Part shown: in pieces, positions 1 through 8,265 of the stretch
Numbering within the stretch: the stretch's first letter is position 1
How the letters are laid out: every line of letters starts with the position of its first letter
Source of the DNA: Magnetococcales bacterium
GTDB taxonomy: Bacteria > Pseudomonadota > Magnetococcia > Magnetococcales > JADGCH01
NCBI GenBank assembly: GCA_015229115.1
Contig: JADGCH010000002.1
Location: 78,968 to 115,085 of the forward strand
Direction of reading: 5' to 3'
Length of the DNA stretch: 36,118 bases
The notes under the pieces: generated by a model
Told to the model about the DNA's origin: nothing
Databases searched by the model: none
What the model saw: the letters and a program-made list of their open reading frames with translations, nothing else
Made by a program: the position numbers and the translations under genes

Positions 1-1959
1 CGGCTTACGGGAGGAAGACTTGACTGCCCCCAACACCGAACCAACGGCTGAAACAACAGGCATGGTCACCACTCCAACCGCACCCACAACAAGATTACCC
101 CCTCCCTTGACGATGTCACCGACGCCGTTGACCACACCGAGCACACCCGATGTCATCCGGCTGGCCATGCGTTCCGTGCTGTTGGCAGCTGTCGGGCTAC
201 GCCCCAACTCCTCATCGTCCTCCAGCACCGCTGGGGGCACTGCCACCTTGTTCTTTCTGCCCAGCGACCGGGTGATATGGACAACGCCACCCACCATGTC
301 GCCCAGAGCGTTAAAGATACCGGCTCCCAGGGTCTCGACCGGCACTTCCATACCCCCGTCTGCCGTTGGGCGACGACGCAGTGGTGCACAACGACGCTTA
401 TGGGATGTCTTGGTCGGCTTACCGGCCTCTGCAGCACCCGCTCTGACCTGCGGTTTGACCTTCATCTGCAGCTCTTCTGGCAGTGGCTCGGCCCCTTTCA
501 ACTGTCTCAGATAGGCCTCATTGAGCTTAGCCTGAGCGGCTGACCGTATCGGCTCCTGCTTGTTGCGCAGCGACGTCGGCACAACCCGTACTGGCGGTGG
601 CACCAACACGCCCTCTGGCAATTTGGCCTCATCCCCTTCGGCGGCAACGGCCGGCTGCGAGGACTCTTCGTGAGCAGCCGGAGCAGCTCCCTGCAATTTA
701 TCGTTGATCTGCTGTTGCAGCACAGCATCGAGTTTCTCGGCATCACTGGATTCAGCCGCTGGTGCAGCAGCAGGAGCCTCTTCAACGGCCTTAGCCTGAT
801 GAGCCGCCTTCAGGGCCTTGATCTCCATGGCATCCTCGACGCGCTTGGAGGCCGCATCACGGATGGCCTTCAAAACCCGCTCTTTCTCGGCAGCAGCGAC
901 AAAGGCATCCTTACGTGTCGGCGTCGCATAAGCGATGTCGTCACTGCTCTTCTGAGGCTCAGCAGCGGCGGGTGCCTGAGCTGCAACCGACTCGGCAGGC
1001 TGTTCAGCCGGCTTGTCCACAGCCTGTTCTTCCGTTTTATCGGCAACAGCTGGCGGAGCACTCAAGGGTGACGATCCAAAAGGCTTCGGCGTCCAAGACG
1101 ACAGATTGACCTTGGGCGGGGTCGACACACTGGCCGCCCTGTCAGACTCATCCGCCTTGGCTTCTTCCTTCTTCTCAGCAGCTTCACCGAACGGCTTCAA
1201 GGGCTTCGGCGTCCAAGACGACAGATTGACCTTGGGTGGGGTCGACACACTGGCCGCCTTGTCAGACTCATCCGCCTTGGCTTCTTCCTTCTTCTCAGCA
1301 GCCTCACCGAACGGCTTAAACGGCTTCGGCGTCCAAGCCGACAGGTTTACCTTTTGCGGGGTTGGCATGGCAGGCTTGGCAGCCTCATCATCAGCAACCT
1401 TGCCCTCTTCGGCTTGGCTCTCTTCCGGTTTTGCTGGCTCCACTTTGTTCTCCTCGGTCTTATCAGCCGGAGCCGCAACCGGCTCGGCCGTCAACAGTGA
1501 TGGGGTATCCGTCACAGCGGTCGGAGCTGCCTCAGCGGCTGGAGTGGCTTCGGTTACAGGCGCTGCCTCAGCGGCTGGAGCGGCTTCGGTTACAGGCGCT
1601 GCCTCAGCGGCTGGAACAGCCTCAGCGGCTGGAACAGCCTCAGCGGCTGGAGTGGCTTCGGTTACAGGCGCTGCCTCAGCGGCTGGAACAGCCTCAGCGG
1701 CTGGAGCGGCTTCGGTTACAGGCGCTGCCTCAGCGGCTGGAGTGGCCTCAGCCTTCTGCTCTTCAGCGCCAGCCTTGCCATTGGCCGCGCCGTTGATCTT
1801 GTCGTCCAACTGCTTCTGCAGCACCGCATCGAGACCAGCCGCCAGGGGATTATCCGCATCGGCAGCATCGGCAGCCTGCTTGGTCGCATTAGCGACTGAG
1901 ACCGGTTTCAGCCTGTTATTGACCTGCGAAGAATTTCCGCCCCTATTTCTTCCGTTCAT
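1..1959 (-). CDS. MamJ-like acidic repeat protein, partial (C-terminus beyond the left edge)
   Basis: I read every codon from the ATG at 1959 to base 1 and found no stop, giving at least 653 residues. The start has a strong ribosome site (GGAGGAAGGGC just upstream). Order of parts: a short basic N-terminus; a helix-like motif LDAVLQKQLDDKINGAA near residue 40; Ala/Pro/Glu-rich repeats (about 72-143); three copies of a 40-residue unit containing NLSSWTPKP (about 200-293); an acidic helical stretch; a second copy of the helix motif (about 407-425); and a Gly/Val-rich hydrophobic segment (about 600-640). Known of the family: MamJ, which ties magnetosomes to the MamK filament, is acidic, internally repeated, hydrophobic near its end, and encoded directly after mamE. 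Position and composition fit here, but repeat proteins of this kind cannot be assigned by sequence alone. The reading frame is certain; the MamJ role is inferred. Confidence 0.8.
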   Translation of the reverse strand, partial: MNGRNRGGNSSQVNNRLKPVSVANATKQAADAADADNPLAAGLDAVLQKQLDDKINGAANGKAGAEEQKAEATPAAEAAPVTEAAPAAEAVPAAEAAPVTEATPAAEAVPAAEAVPAAEAAPVTEAAPAAEAAPVTEATPAAEAAPTAVTDTPSLLTAEPVAAPADKTEENKVEPAKPEESQAEEGKVADDEAAKPAMPTPQKVNLSAWTPKPFKPFGEAAEKKEEAKADESDKAASVSTPPKVNLSSWTPKPLKPFGEAAEKKEEAKADESDRAASVSTPPKVNLSSWTPKPFGSSPLSAPPAVADKTEEQAVDKPAEQPAESVAAQAPAAAEPQKSSDDIAYATPTRKDAFVAAAEKERVLKAIRDAASKRVEDAMEIKALKAAHQAKAVEEAPAAAPAAESSDAEKLDAVLQQQINDKLQGAAPAAHEESSQPAVAAEGDEAKLPEGVLVPPPVRVVPTSLRNKQEPIRSAAQAKLNEAYLRQLKGAEPLPEELQMKVKPQVRAGAAEAGKPTKTSHKRRCAPLRRRPTADGGMEVPVETLGAGIFNALGDMVGGVVHITRSLGRKNKVAVPPAVLEDDEELGRSPTAANSTERMASRMTSGVLGVVNGVGDIVKGGGNLVVGAVGVVTMPVVSAVGSVLGAVKSSSRKP
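1081..1360 (-). repeat. Three in-frame copies of a 120-bp direct repeat inside the mamJ-like gene
   Basis: Bases 1081, 1201 and 1321 each begin the same 120-base block; the first two copies are nearly identical and the third is partial and more diverged. The period is exactly 40 codons. Each copy encodes NLSSWTPKP or a close variant, followed by an E/K/A-rich stretch. Confidence 0.95.
1531..1745 (-). repeat. Ala/Pro/Glu short tandem repeats inside the mamJ-like gene
   Basis: The units are built from a 36-base block (encoding APVTEAAPAAEA-like peptides) and a shorter 18-base block (encoding VPAAEA), mixed in irregular order. All stay in frame and no stop is introduced. Confidence 0.95.
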
Positions 1960-2018
1960 GCCCTTCCTCCTGCCAAACAGTGACCTAAAAAATATCCATC
2001 AAACGTCATACCCTTGCA

Positions 2019-4055
2019 TCACCGCAGGGTCACAAACATCCGTTTGCCCCCACGTTCCACATCCAGCAGAATACTCTGTGCCATATCAGCAGCGGTAATA
2101 GCCTTGTCCAGATCGGCATTGGTTGATACCGGCATGCCATTGATAGCCATAATGGTATCGTTGAGCAGGATACCAGCCATCTCAGCCGGCAACCCCGGGT
2201 CGATCTCCGTTACCAGGGCGCCTTGCTTGGCATTGCCATTAGCCGGTTGCGGTGCAGTAACCTGATTAGCTGTCGGCTTGGCCGCTGGCTTGGCTTTTTT
2301 CTGGGATTGTACCGGCTGCAACTCCATCCCCTGCCACTCAAACTCGGTCGGAACCGGTTTAGCTGGCTTAGCTGGCTTAGCTGGCTTAGCTGGCTTGGTC
2401 GCGACAGTCCCATCGGCGGCCATAGCACCCCCATCGGCTAGCGTAGTAGCCACTACCTGCTGCCTCGCATTGACCGGAGGAGGTACATTCAGCACGATGG
2501 AAAGGTCGCGGCGCTGACGGTTACGAACCACCGAAAAACGCACCTGCTCACCAACACCATAGCGGGTCAACAGGCCTTGTAACTCCTCTGGCGAACGGAC
2601 CCAGCGCCCATCGACCTTGAAGATGACGTCACCGACTGCCAAACCACCTTGTTCTGCCGGAGAACCGGACTGAACCGTCTGCACAAAAACCCCCTCGGTC
2701 ATGGAGGGCTGCAACCGTTTGATCAACACCGGATCAAGCGGTTTAAACTCAGCTCCAATCCAGGATGGCTCAGGCCAAGACAGATCAGGAGCGAGTGCCA
2801 CATTGCGTCCCACCGCCCCACCGGGCATCGCCGCTGACCAAGCCGGCGTGAGCACAGGACCGTTGTTCATACGCACCAGCTGCCCTGTTTTGAGAATCTG
2901 GTGACAATTCTCACAAGCCCCTCGATCACCATGAGGCGCCACCGCATTGACCGGAATGGGTGGAGGGGGAATACGCTGCGCCGCAACCGGCTGTCCCGGT
3001 GCACTGTTCCACCATGGTGCAGGAGGAGCCAGCGTTGGGGTGACTTCCGGCAAAGGCATGACCTCGGTGATAAAATCACGCACCATATTGACCGGCACCG
3101 CAAAGCCAATGCCGGAAAAAGCCTGGGTTGGCGAGTAAATGGCGGTGTTAATGCCAATCACCGTCCCGTCACCAGCCACCATCGGCCCACCCGAGTTACC
3201 CTGATTAATGGCAGCATCGGTCTGAATCAGATCGCGGTGGACAATGCCCTCAATGACGACCTCTTTGCGCATGCCGGAAATGATGCCCTTGCTGACCGTC
3301 TGATCCAGTCCGAACGGACAACCCACCGTGATGACCGAGTCGCCCACCTGCTGCAGATCGTTGTTACCCAGAGGAGCCGGAGGTAATGGCTGCCTGGCGT
3401 TGATCTTCAGCAGCGCCAGATCGCGGGTAGAATCCTGTCGTACCACCTCAGCCGGATAGCGCTGATTACCCTGGGGACCAAAAACAGTGACAAAAACATT
3501 GGTGGCATTCTCGACCACATGGTAATTACTGACGATATAGCCTTCAGCGGTGACGATCACACCCGAACCAATGCTTTCCATGGCCACACCCGAGAAGGGG
3601 TTGGCAAACCGGAGACTTGCCCCAGCATTGGCATCCGGAGCCGCCGCTGGCGCATTAGCTGCTGGCTGCAAAGGACTGCGCCCCTGGGTACCAACACTGA
3701 CGACACTCGGCAAGATGGAACGGACCACGGTTGAAAAGGAATCCATACCACCGACATGCGGGTAATTTCTGGATGGGTCTACGAAACCCACCACCTGCTG
3801 GGCCACAGCCGGATCGACATTTTCCATCGGCATCGCCACGGGCGGCGTGGCAAAGGCAGCCTGAACACCGACTCCCGTCGCCGCCTTCACTGCCATCCGT
3901 ACCGGTGTTCCCTTTTCAGCAGGAATACCAATCTCATCAAGGAAATAGCTCAGATACCAGTAGCTGCCTACCAGACCCGCAAGCGCCAACACCCCGATAA
4001 TATAGAGGTATTTGCGATATTCCATGCCACATTCGAGATTCTGTTTGAAAAACAT
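2019..4055 (-). CDS. mamE: MamE, magnetosome HtrA-type protease with magnetochrome and PDZ domains
   Basis: This 678-residue protein sorts magnetosome proteins and controls crystal maturation by proteolysis at the magnetosome membrane. In order: a membrane segment (17-38); a trypsin-like domain with His179 (NYHVVEN), Asp212 (STRDLALL) and Ser288 (NQGNSGGP), so the triad is complete; a Pro-rich linker; one haem-binding CENCH (381-385) inside a magnetochrome-like block with PHGDRG; a PDZ domain (about 450-530); a linker with five KPA repeats (a 9-bp tandem repeat at 2359-2394); and a second PDZ at the C-terminus. Magnetospirillum MamE carries two CXXCH motifs; I find only one here. The gene begins 5 bases after the mamI stop. 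An alternative ATG at 4025 (MEYRKYLY) would still keep the membrane segment. Confidence 0.95.
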   Translation of the reverse strand: MFFKQNLECGMEYRKYLYIIGVLALAGLVGSYWYLSYFLDEIGIPAEKGTPVRMAVKAATGVGVQAAFATPPVAMPMENVDPAVAQQVVGFVDPSRNYPHVGGMDSFSTVVRSILPSVVSVGTQGRSPLQPAANAPAAAPDANAGASLRFANPFSGVAMESIGSGVIVTAEGYIVSNYHVVENATNVFVTVFGPQGNQRYPAEVVRQDSTRDLALLKINARQPLPPAPLGNNDLQQVGDSVITVGCPFGLDQTVSKGIISGMRKEVVIEGIVHRDLIQTDAAINQGNSGGPMVAGDGTVIGINTAIYSPTQAFSGIGFAVPVNMVRDFITEVMPLPEVTPTLAPPAPWWNSAPGQPVAAQRIPPPPIPVNAVAPHGDRGACENCHQILKTGQLVRMNNGPVLTPAWSAAMPGGAVGRNVALAPDLSWPEPSWIGAEFKPLDPVLIKRLQPSMTEGVFVQTVQSGSPAEQGGLAVGDVIFKVDGRWVRSPEELQGLLTRYGVGEQVRFSVVRNRQRRDLSIVLNVPPPVNARQQVVATTLADGGAMAADGTVATKPAKPAKPAKPAKPVPTEFEWQGMELQPVQSQKKAKPAAKPTANQVTAPQPANGNAKQGALVTEIDPGLPAEMAGILLNDTIMAINGMPVSTNADLDKAITAADMAQSILLDVERGGKRMFVTLR

Positions 4056-4060
4056 GGCGC

Positions 4061-4285
4061 CTACTCGTCTGACTGGAGAGAATTTTCCGTCAATTCAACA
4101 TCCGTTTTTTCCTCGTGACCATTATCGCGCATTTTCGAAATACCAGCGCCCAGGGCCACCAAACCCAACAGGATCAGCAGCAGGGGAAACAGCCCCCGCA
4201 GCAACTCAACGACCGACCACCACCAGGTGGAGAGTCCCAACAATCCAAGCGCCAAAGCGATCAATCCAAAAACGACGGTAGGCAT
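4061..4285 (-). CDS. mamI: MamI, small magnetosome membrane protein
   Basis: MamI is essential for magnetosome membrane invagination in Magnetospirillum. This 74-residue protein starts MPTVVFGLIALALG, contains LSTWWWSVVELLRG between two hydrophobic helices, and ends in a charged tail, which is the MamI pattern and length. I chose the ATG at 4285 because it matches family starts and has AAGGGA nine bases upstream; the open frame extends only to a TTG at 4318. It lies 36 bases after mamH and 5 before mamE, the usual H-I-E order. Confidence 0.9.
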   Translation of the reverse strand: MPTVVFGLIALALGLLGLSTWWWSVVELLRGLFPLLLILLGLVALGAGISKMRDNGHEEKTDVELTENSLQSDE

Positions 4286-4321
4286 GACCGGCCATCCCTT
4301 CCCCAAAAACCAACCCAACAG

Positions 4322-5629
4322 TTAAACAATCGACTCCGTGCGGCTCGCCTCAGGCGTCTTCAAGATCAACAGGGCATAGCCAACGAGCAGCAGATTGGCG
4401 ATGCCGGTAAAAACGAAAGGAGCTGTCGGACCAATCCAGTCGAACAGGATGCCTCCGACCTGCAGAAAAAAGATGACCCCAATGCAGCCAACAGTATTAA
4501 AAGCTCCCAATACCGATCCCCTGATCTTGACCGGAGCGATGTCGAGTGCCAGCAACTGCGGCACCAGCAGACAACCCGCCTGCCCAACACCAATCAAAAA
4601 CACCGGGACAGCAATCCACCAGCTGAAAGGATCGATGATCAGCCCCAGAGACACAAAACCGAATCCGGACAGAAACAAGCCAATAGCAATCGAAAACACC
4701 TGTCCCAGTCGCTCAATGACCCGTCCCCAGATTGGAATGGACACCAACACCACGACACCCAGCAGACCAATGACCAGACCGGCACGCGAAGCGGCCTGGG
4801 TGTGACTCATGCCATCAACCAGATCGGTAAAGTAGATGAACCAAGTCATCATGAACAGGCCAATAATCACCATATCGTTGCGGGAGGTAAAAGCCGACAG
4901 AAAACTGAGCCGCAACCGCTGCTCCCTGCGAAACAGATCCCACACCAGCCGCAGGGGAAACTTGTGATGTCCACGAGGAGCAGCCACCTCCACCAAGGTG
5001 CCCCTGGACAACCAAGCTCCAGCAAACGCAATCAATGCCGCCAATTCCATGGTCATGACCACACCAATCTGCTGCGGCAACTGCATCAGAACGGCGTAGA
5101 CCAGCGTCACACCAAAAGCCATCATGAAGCCAACGTTGGCCAGCATGCGATGGCGTTCGCCAGGCTGGGTGTAATCGCCGGTCAGGGCAGCTACTTGAGG
5201 CCAAGCTGCCGTCCCTCCCAGTGACACCAGGATACGCACCAGATAGAAGACCAGCAAGGCATTCACGCCCAGAAAGGCCGCAATTTCGCGGTCGAAGGGA
5301 GCCAGCAGTGCCATAGTCCCAGCCAGAAGGAAACCATAAACCAGCAAGGGAATCCGTCCCAGCCGGTCTGACAGGTGGCCAAGATAACCCACCACCAGCA
5401 GATCCAGCAGCTCGGTGATGGCCTGAACATTGGCATTGATGAAGCCGGCATTATCACGGGCCAGCTTGAACACCTGATGCAGATACAACGGCTGCAACGC
5501 TACCATCAGCGTCAGAAAGATCATCAACAGGGCCACAACCAGATAGAGCGCATTGTGGTGGTGCACCCGCAGCTCAGCCTGCCTCGAACGAAGCTGCTGC
5601 TGTAAATCCTCCTCACCGACGCACGACAT
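4322..5629 (-). CDS. mamH: MamH, magnetosome major facilitator superfamily transporter
   Basis: This is a 435-residue membrane protein with about 12 hydrophobic segments and MFS signatures such as GHLSDRLGR between helices 2 and 3. The N-terminal HHNALYLVVAL and the stretches NANVQAITELLDL and MMAFGVTLVYAVLMQ are characteristic of MamH rather than of general drug transporters. In Magnetospirillum MamH contributes to magnetite formation, presumably by iron transport; the substrate is not directly proven. I chose ATG 5629, preceded by GGAAAGGG at good spacing, over an upstream GTG at 5674. mamI follows closely and mamF lies 86 bases upstream. Confidence 0.92.
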   Translation of the reverse strand: MSCVGEEDLQQQLRSRQAELRVHHHNALYLVVALLMIFLTLMVALQPLYLHQVFKLARDNAGFINANVQAITELLDLLVVGYLGHLSDRLGRIPLLVYGFLLAGTMALLAPFDREIAAFLGVNALLVFYLVRILVSLGGTAAWPQVAALTGDYTQPGERHRMLANVGFMMAFGVTLVYAVLMQLPQQIGVVMTMELAALIAFAGAWLSRGTLVEVAAPRGHHKFPLRLVWDLFRREQRLRLSFLSAFTSRNDMVIIGLFMMTWFIYFTDLVDGMSHTQAASRAGLVIGLLGVVVLVSIPIWGRVIERLGQVFSIAIGLFLSGFGFVSLGLIIDPFSWWIAVPVFLIGVGQAGCLLVPQLLALDIAPVKIRGSVLGAFNTVGCIGVIFFLQVGGILFDWIGPTAPFVFTGIANLLLVGYALLILKTPEASRTESIV

Positions 5630-5715
5630 GCAAGTTGCCCTTTCCAGCTTGCCGCAACCATCACGGCATTGCACGGCTGTCCCTCACTCCGGTCTTCATT
5701 CCGATCCTCACGACA

Positions 5716-5994
5716 CTACCGAAACCGATCAGAAAGATCAGCGATGACCGGAATTCGCCAAGCCTTGTTGAACAAGACAGAAACAATCCCGAACAAGGCC
5801 AGCAAAGCAATCAGAACTGTCGAAGTGCTGAACAGATAGGGTCCCAGTACCGGGAGATGGAGAGCAAAGACCGACAGCACCCCCCATATCCACAGCACCA
5901 GACCTTGCCGCGCATGAAAATCGATGTACGAGTCATCCTGGTTCAGGATCAGTGGTATCAGGCACAGGACACCGAGATAGCCACAGCAGGCCAT
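5716..5994 (-). CDS. mamF: MamF, small magnetosome membrane protein
   Basis: MamF is a magnetosome membrane protein that helps set crystal size together with MamG, MamD and MamC. From ATG 5994 the product has 92 residues with three hydrophobic segments and the family stretches YLGVLCLIPL, DFHARQGLVLW and FALHLPVLG. The frame is open farther upstream, but that would overlap mamD by 68 bases. The Magnetospirillum protein has about 20 extra N-terminal residues that are missing or replaced here. AGGAGG lies 18 bases upstream of the ATG, farther than ideal, so the start is somewhat uncertain. Confidence 0.88.
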   Translation of the reverse strand: MACCGYLGVLCLIPLILNQDDSYIDFHARQGLVLWIWGVLSVFALHLPVLGPYLFSTSTVLIALLALFGIVSVLFNKAWRIPVIADLSDRFR

Positions 5995-6067
5995 GACTTT
6001 GACTCTCGCTGTCCTCCTGATACCCAGGATCGCATCACCAGAGAACGACAACACGGCACCCTCTCCC

Positions 6068-6952
6068 TTAGCTGATCGCTTCTTCCAACTCTTCTTCCTC
6101 AACCGGTCGCTGCATGTAGCTGTAGATACCAACACCTACCGCTGCAACAGCCGCAACCAGCAGAATCGGACCCCAAGCCCCCAGACCGAGACCCAGACCA
6201 AGGCTGCTACCGGTACCAGACCAGATGGTCCCACCGGCGGCCAAGCCCTTGGCTCCCGTGGCAGCTTTGGCACCGACCACAGCCGTCTGTCCAGCTGTCG
6301 CTGCCGCAGCACCACCGCCTGTTGCCCCAGCACCAGCCGCTGCCGCAGCACCGCCCTTGGTACCGACCACGACGCACTGACCAGCCTTGCCGGCCACCAT
6401 GGTCCCCTTACCAGCCATCGCTCCACCGGTACCAGCGGCAGCAGCGCCACCCTTACCAGCCATGGCTCCCTTGCCAGCCATCGCTCCTGTCGCACCGCCC
6501 TTACCGGCCATAGCTCCCTTGCCAGCCATGGCTCCCTTGGCACCTTCCATCTCAGCCGCCTCGGTAGCACGGAAGGTCATCTGCTGCATACAGCCATTCT
6601 TCATGGCAATCCCGGCTCCTGCTGCGCCCTTGGCCGCCGCTCCACCAGCGCCTTGATGCAATACCAGCCACTTACCAGCCTGTAACGTACCGACCGGTGA
6701 TTGACCGACCGTAACCGTTTTACCGACCATGGCAGAAAGCTGCCCCGCCTGCCTCGTACCCTCCAGCTTCAGGGCTACCATACCGTCACCAGCCGCGCCA
6801 CTGCCGGAAAGAGGATGAAGGAACAGCCAGTTAGCCATGCCATCTCCGGTCGCAACGGTCTTGCCGACCGTAAATGACTGTCCCGCCAGCATGGGCACCT
6901 GAGCCGCCTGTGCAGCCCCACTCAATTTGAACATCATCGTCTCTGCCACCAT
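6068..6952 (-). CDS. mamD: MamD (Mms7), crystal-associated magnetosome protein
   Basis: MamD is tightly bound to magnetite and influences crystal growth. The 294-residue product has a repeated N-terminal half with MLAGQSFTVGKT and AMVGKTVTVGQ units, then a low-complexity region with several GAMAGK repeats (about 140-183). It ends with LGLGLGLG (251-258), a membrane segment (260-279) and an acidic tail RPVEEEELEEAIS. The LG repeat plus acidic C-terminus is shared by MamD and Mms6; the length and N-terminal domains point to MamD. The ribosome site AAGGAG lies 7 bases before ATG 6952. It is the first gene of the magnetosome operon seen here. Confidence 0.9.
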   Translation of the reverse strand: MVAETMMFKLSGAAQAAQVPMLAGQSFTVGKTVATGDGMANWLFLHPLSGSGAAGDGMVALKLEGTRQAGQLSAMVGKTVTVGQSPVGTLQAGKWLVLHQGAGGAAAKGAAGAGIAMKNGCMQQMTFRATEAAEMEGAKGAMAGKGAMAGKGGATGAMAGKGAMAGKGGAAAAGTGGAMAGKGTMVAGKAGQCVVVGTKGGAAAAAGAGATGGGAAAATAGQTAVVGAKAATGAKGLAAGGTIWSGTGSSLGLGLGLGAWGPILLVAAVAAVGVGIYSYMQRPVEEEELEEAIS

Positions 6953-7187
6953 CTCGCCACTCCTTCATATGTTTTGGCAAACCGAGTCAACAAACAAGTC
7001 ATCTCTTAACGCAACAATGATACCAATAAAAGACTCATACGTTACAATTATCCCAGCTAAGTAATACACACACACTACATAATCAAAGACCACGAACCAG
7101 GACACAAAAAGCCATAAAAATTAGGTACAAAGGTACCGAAAGACCATCGATGAAGGTATGTTACCAAAATGTTGCAGAAAATACAAC

Positions 7188-7206
7188 AAAAAATATCATA
7201 TTTTTT
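7188..7206. repeat. Perfect 9-1-9 AT-only palindrome
   Basis: AAAAAATAT and ATATTTTTT flank a single central C. It lies 3 bases from the Fur box. It could be a regulator site or simply part of a curved AT-rich promoter; its all-AT stem makes a terminator unlikely. Confidence 0.8.
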
Positions 7207-7209
7207 AGT

Positions 7210-7224
7210 TGAGAATAATTATCA
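7210..7224. promoter_or_regulatory. Fur box upstream of mamD
   Basis: The minus strand reads TGATAATTATTCTCA, a 7-1-7 inverted repeat whose halves are TGATAAT and TGAGAAT. This matches the Fur consensus TGATAAT-n-ATTATCA at 14 of 15 positions (ignoring the centre). It lies about 258 bases upstream of the mamD start and 74 bases past the end of the nuclease gene, so mamD is the likely target. Confidence 0.7.
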
Positions 7225-7297
7225 TTTAGAGCAAAAAAAAAAAAAATAACTTTCTATTCTGATTGTTCTCTTGTTTTTATCTGATCGATCTTGCTCC

Positions 7298-8248
7298 TTA
7301 ACAGTCGAATAACTCCTCAATTGAGCGGGCATCAAGGATACGGTCACTCCAGAGGTCGAGCTCGTTGGTGGCAGCCCTAGTGACCTTTTCTTCAGCCCAA
7401 GCGGGCAAATCGTTGAAACGGCGATGAAGCAGACGTAGTAAGGTATTAGCTTGGCCTTCTTGACGCCCTTCCTGAAGCCCTTCCTGAAGTCCCTCCTTGA
7501 AGCCCTCCAGTCTGCCGATGCCATAAGTCGATTCAACCAGACTGGCCTGATCGTGCAGCGATTCCTTGTAACGCTCATAAGCCCTCCGCTCCGACTCCGA
7601 CAGCTTCATGATATCCAGCTGCTTCTTGGCCTGGAGTAACCCTCGGGCCGTAAACTCCTCGCGAATCTCTTCGTTCTTGAGAAAATAGATCCACTCATCC
7701 AGCGTATCGTGGGCCCTGTTATCAAAACAGTTAACCCGAATCAGATAATATTCCGGAAATACCGCTGCCACTGAATCACGGTGAAACAATACCTTCTGGC
7801 CTTCACTGAGGCTTAACTCATCACCGTCATGCAGTCCCCTGAAGGTGGTTGTGCCGCGGTAAACATAATCGCTGCCCTGTCCCAGATCAAAATAGAGAAT
7901 GCTAACCGAAATCACCTTGACCACGGAAGAATAGGACTCTCCTTCAGACATATGCTCGGTGATGACCTTGGAGGTGCCGTACAGCAGGCGCTGCAGATAG
8001 TCGATCTCCCGCTCATATTGCAATTCAATGACAATCAGTTCTCCACGGCCATTTTTGACCTTGAGGTCCACCCGGTTGTATTTGTCGTGCTGAACCTCCT
8101 GATTGCCTTCCCCCTCAAGAATTTCGACGATATGGATCTCATCACGGAGCAGCTCACCGAGAAATCCTTCGAGGATGTCAAAGTTGGCCTTGTTGCGTAA
8201 CAGCCGTTTCAGCGCCCAGTCAAAGCTGATCAGTTGACGATGTTTCAT
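7298..8248 (-). CDS. Rpn/PD-(D/E)XK nuclease-family protein with DUF4351 C-terminus
   Basis: This 316-residue protein begins MKHRQLISFDWALKRLLRNK, typical of the Rpn / 'PD-(D/E)XK nuclease family transposase' group. The nuclease core shows Asp61 (NRVDLKV) and Glu75-x-Gln77 (IVIELQ), the expected catalytic pattern. Near residues 248-260 there is a run of EG-rich repeats (GFKEGLQEGLQEGRQEG), then a C-terminal DUF4351-like domain (QANTLLRLLHRRFNDLP onward). Family members promote recombination or cut DNA; they are common and mobile in many genomes. It starts 17 bases after the EH-signature gene on the same strand, so it could be co-transcribed with the Zorya-like genes, but chance insertion is also possible. 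Confidence 0.88.
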   Translation of the reverse strand: MKHRQLISFDWALKRLLRNKANFDILEGFLGELLRDEIHIVEILEGEGNQEVQHDKYNRVDLKVKNGRGELIVIELQYEREIDYLQRLLYGTSKVITEHMSEGESYSSVVKVISVSILYFDLGQGSDYVYRGTTTFRGLHDGDELSLSEGQKVLFHRDSVAAVFPEYYLIRVNCFDNRAHDTLDEWIYFLKNEEIREEFTARGLLQAKKQLDIMKLSESERRAYERYKESLHDQASLVESTYGIGRLEGFKEGLQEGLQEGRQEGQANTLLRLLHRRFNDLPAWAEEKVTRAATNELDLWSDRILDARSIEELFDC

Positions 8249-8265
8249 GGCAGGGTTTCCGTACT

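Larger units (their letters stand above)
6953..7297. promoter_or_regulatory. AT-rich leader region upstream of the magnetosome operon
   Basis: No gene is visible in these 345 bases. Base composition is much more AT-rich than the flanking genes. It holds the Fur box and palindrome listed separately and a run of 14 A (7233-7246), which on the minus strand is a T tract 50 bases after the nuclease gene stop. I see no convincing GC-rich terminator stem. A possible weak minus-strand promoter is TTGATT (near 7085) with TACTTA 17 bases on; confidence in it is low. Confidence 0.7.

Noticed and set aside
1531-1745. CRISPR-like repeat array
   Set aside because: The repeats are in frame, have no unique spacers and encode PAAE-type peptides.
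1013-2098. Plus-strand open frame of 361 codons
   Set aside because: It is antisense to the mamJ-like gene and its Ala/Ser repeats mirror that gene's PAAE repeats. The minus strand has a strong ribosome site and runs in the mam operon.
4115-5224. Plus-strand open frame of 369 codons
   Set aside because: It is antisense to mamH and mamI and has a low-complexity Gln/Asn/His-rich composition.
7233-7246. T tract as an intrinsic terminator for the nuclease gene
   Set aside because: No GC-rich stem precedes the 14-base tract on the minus strand.
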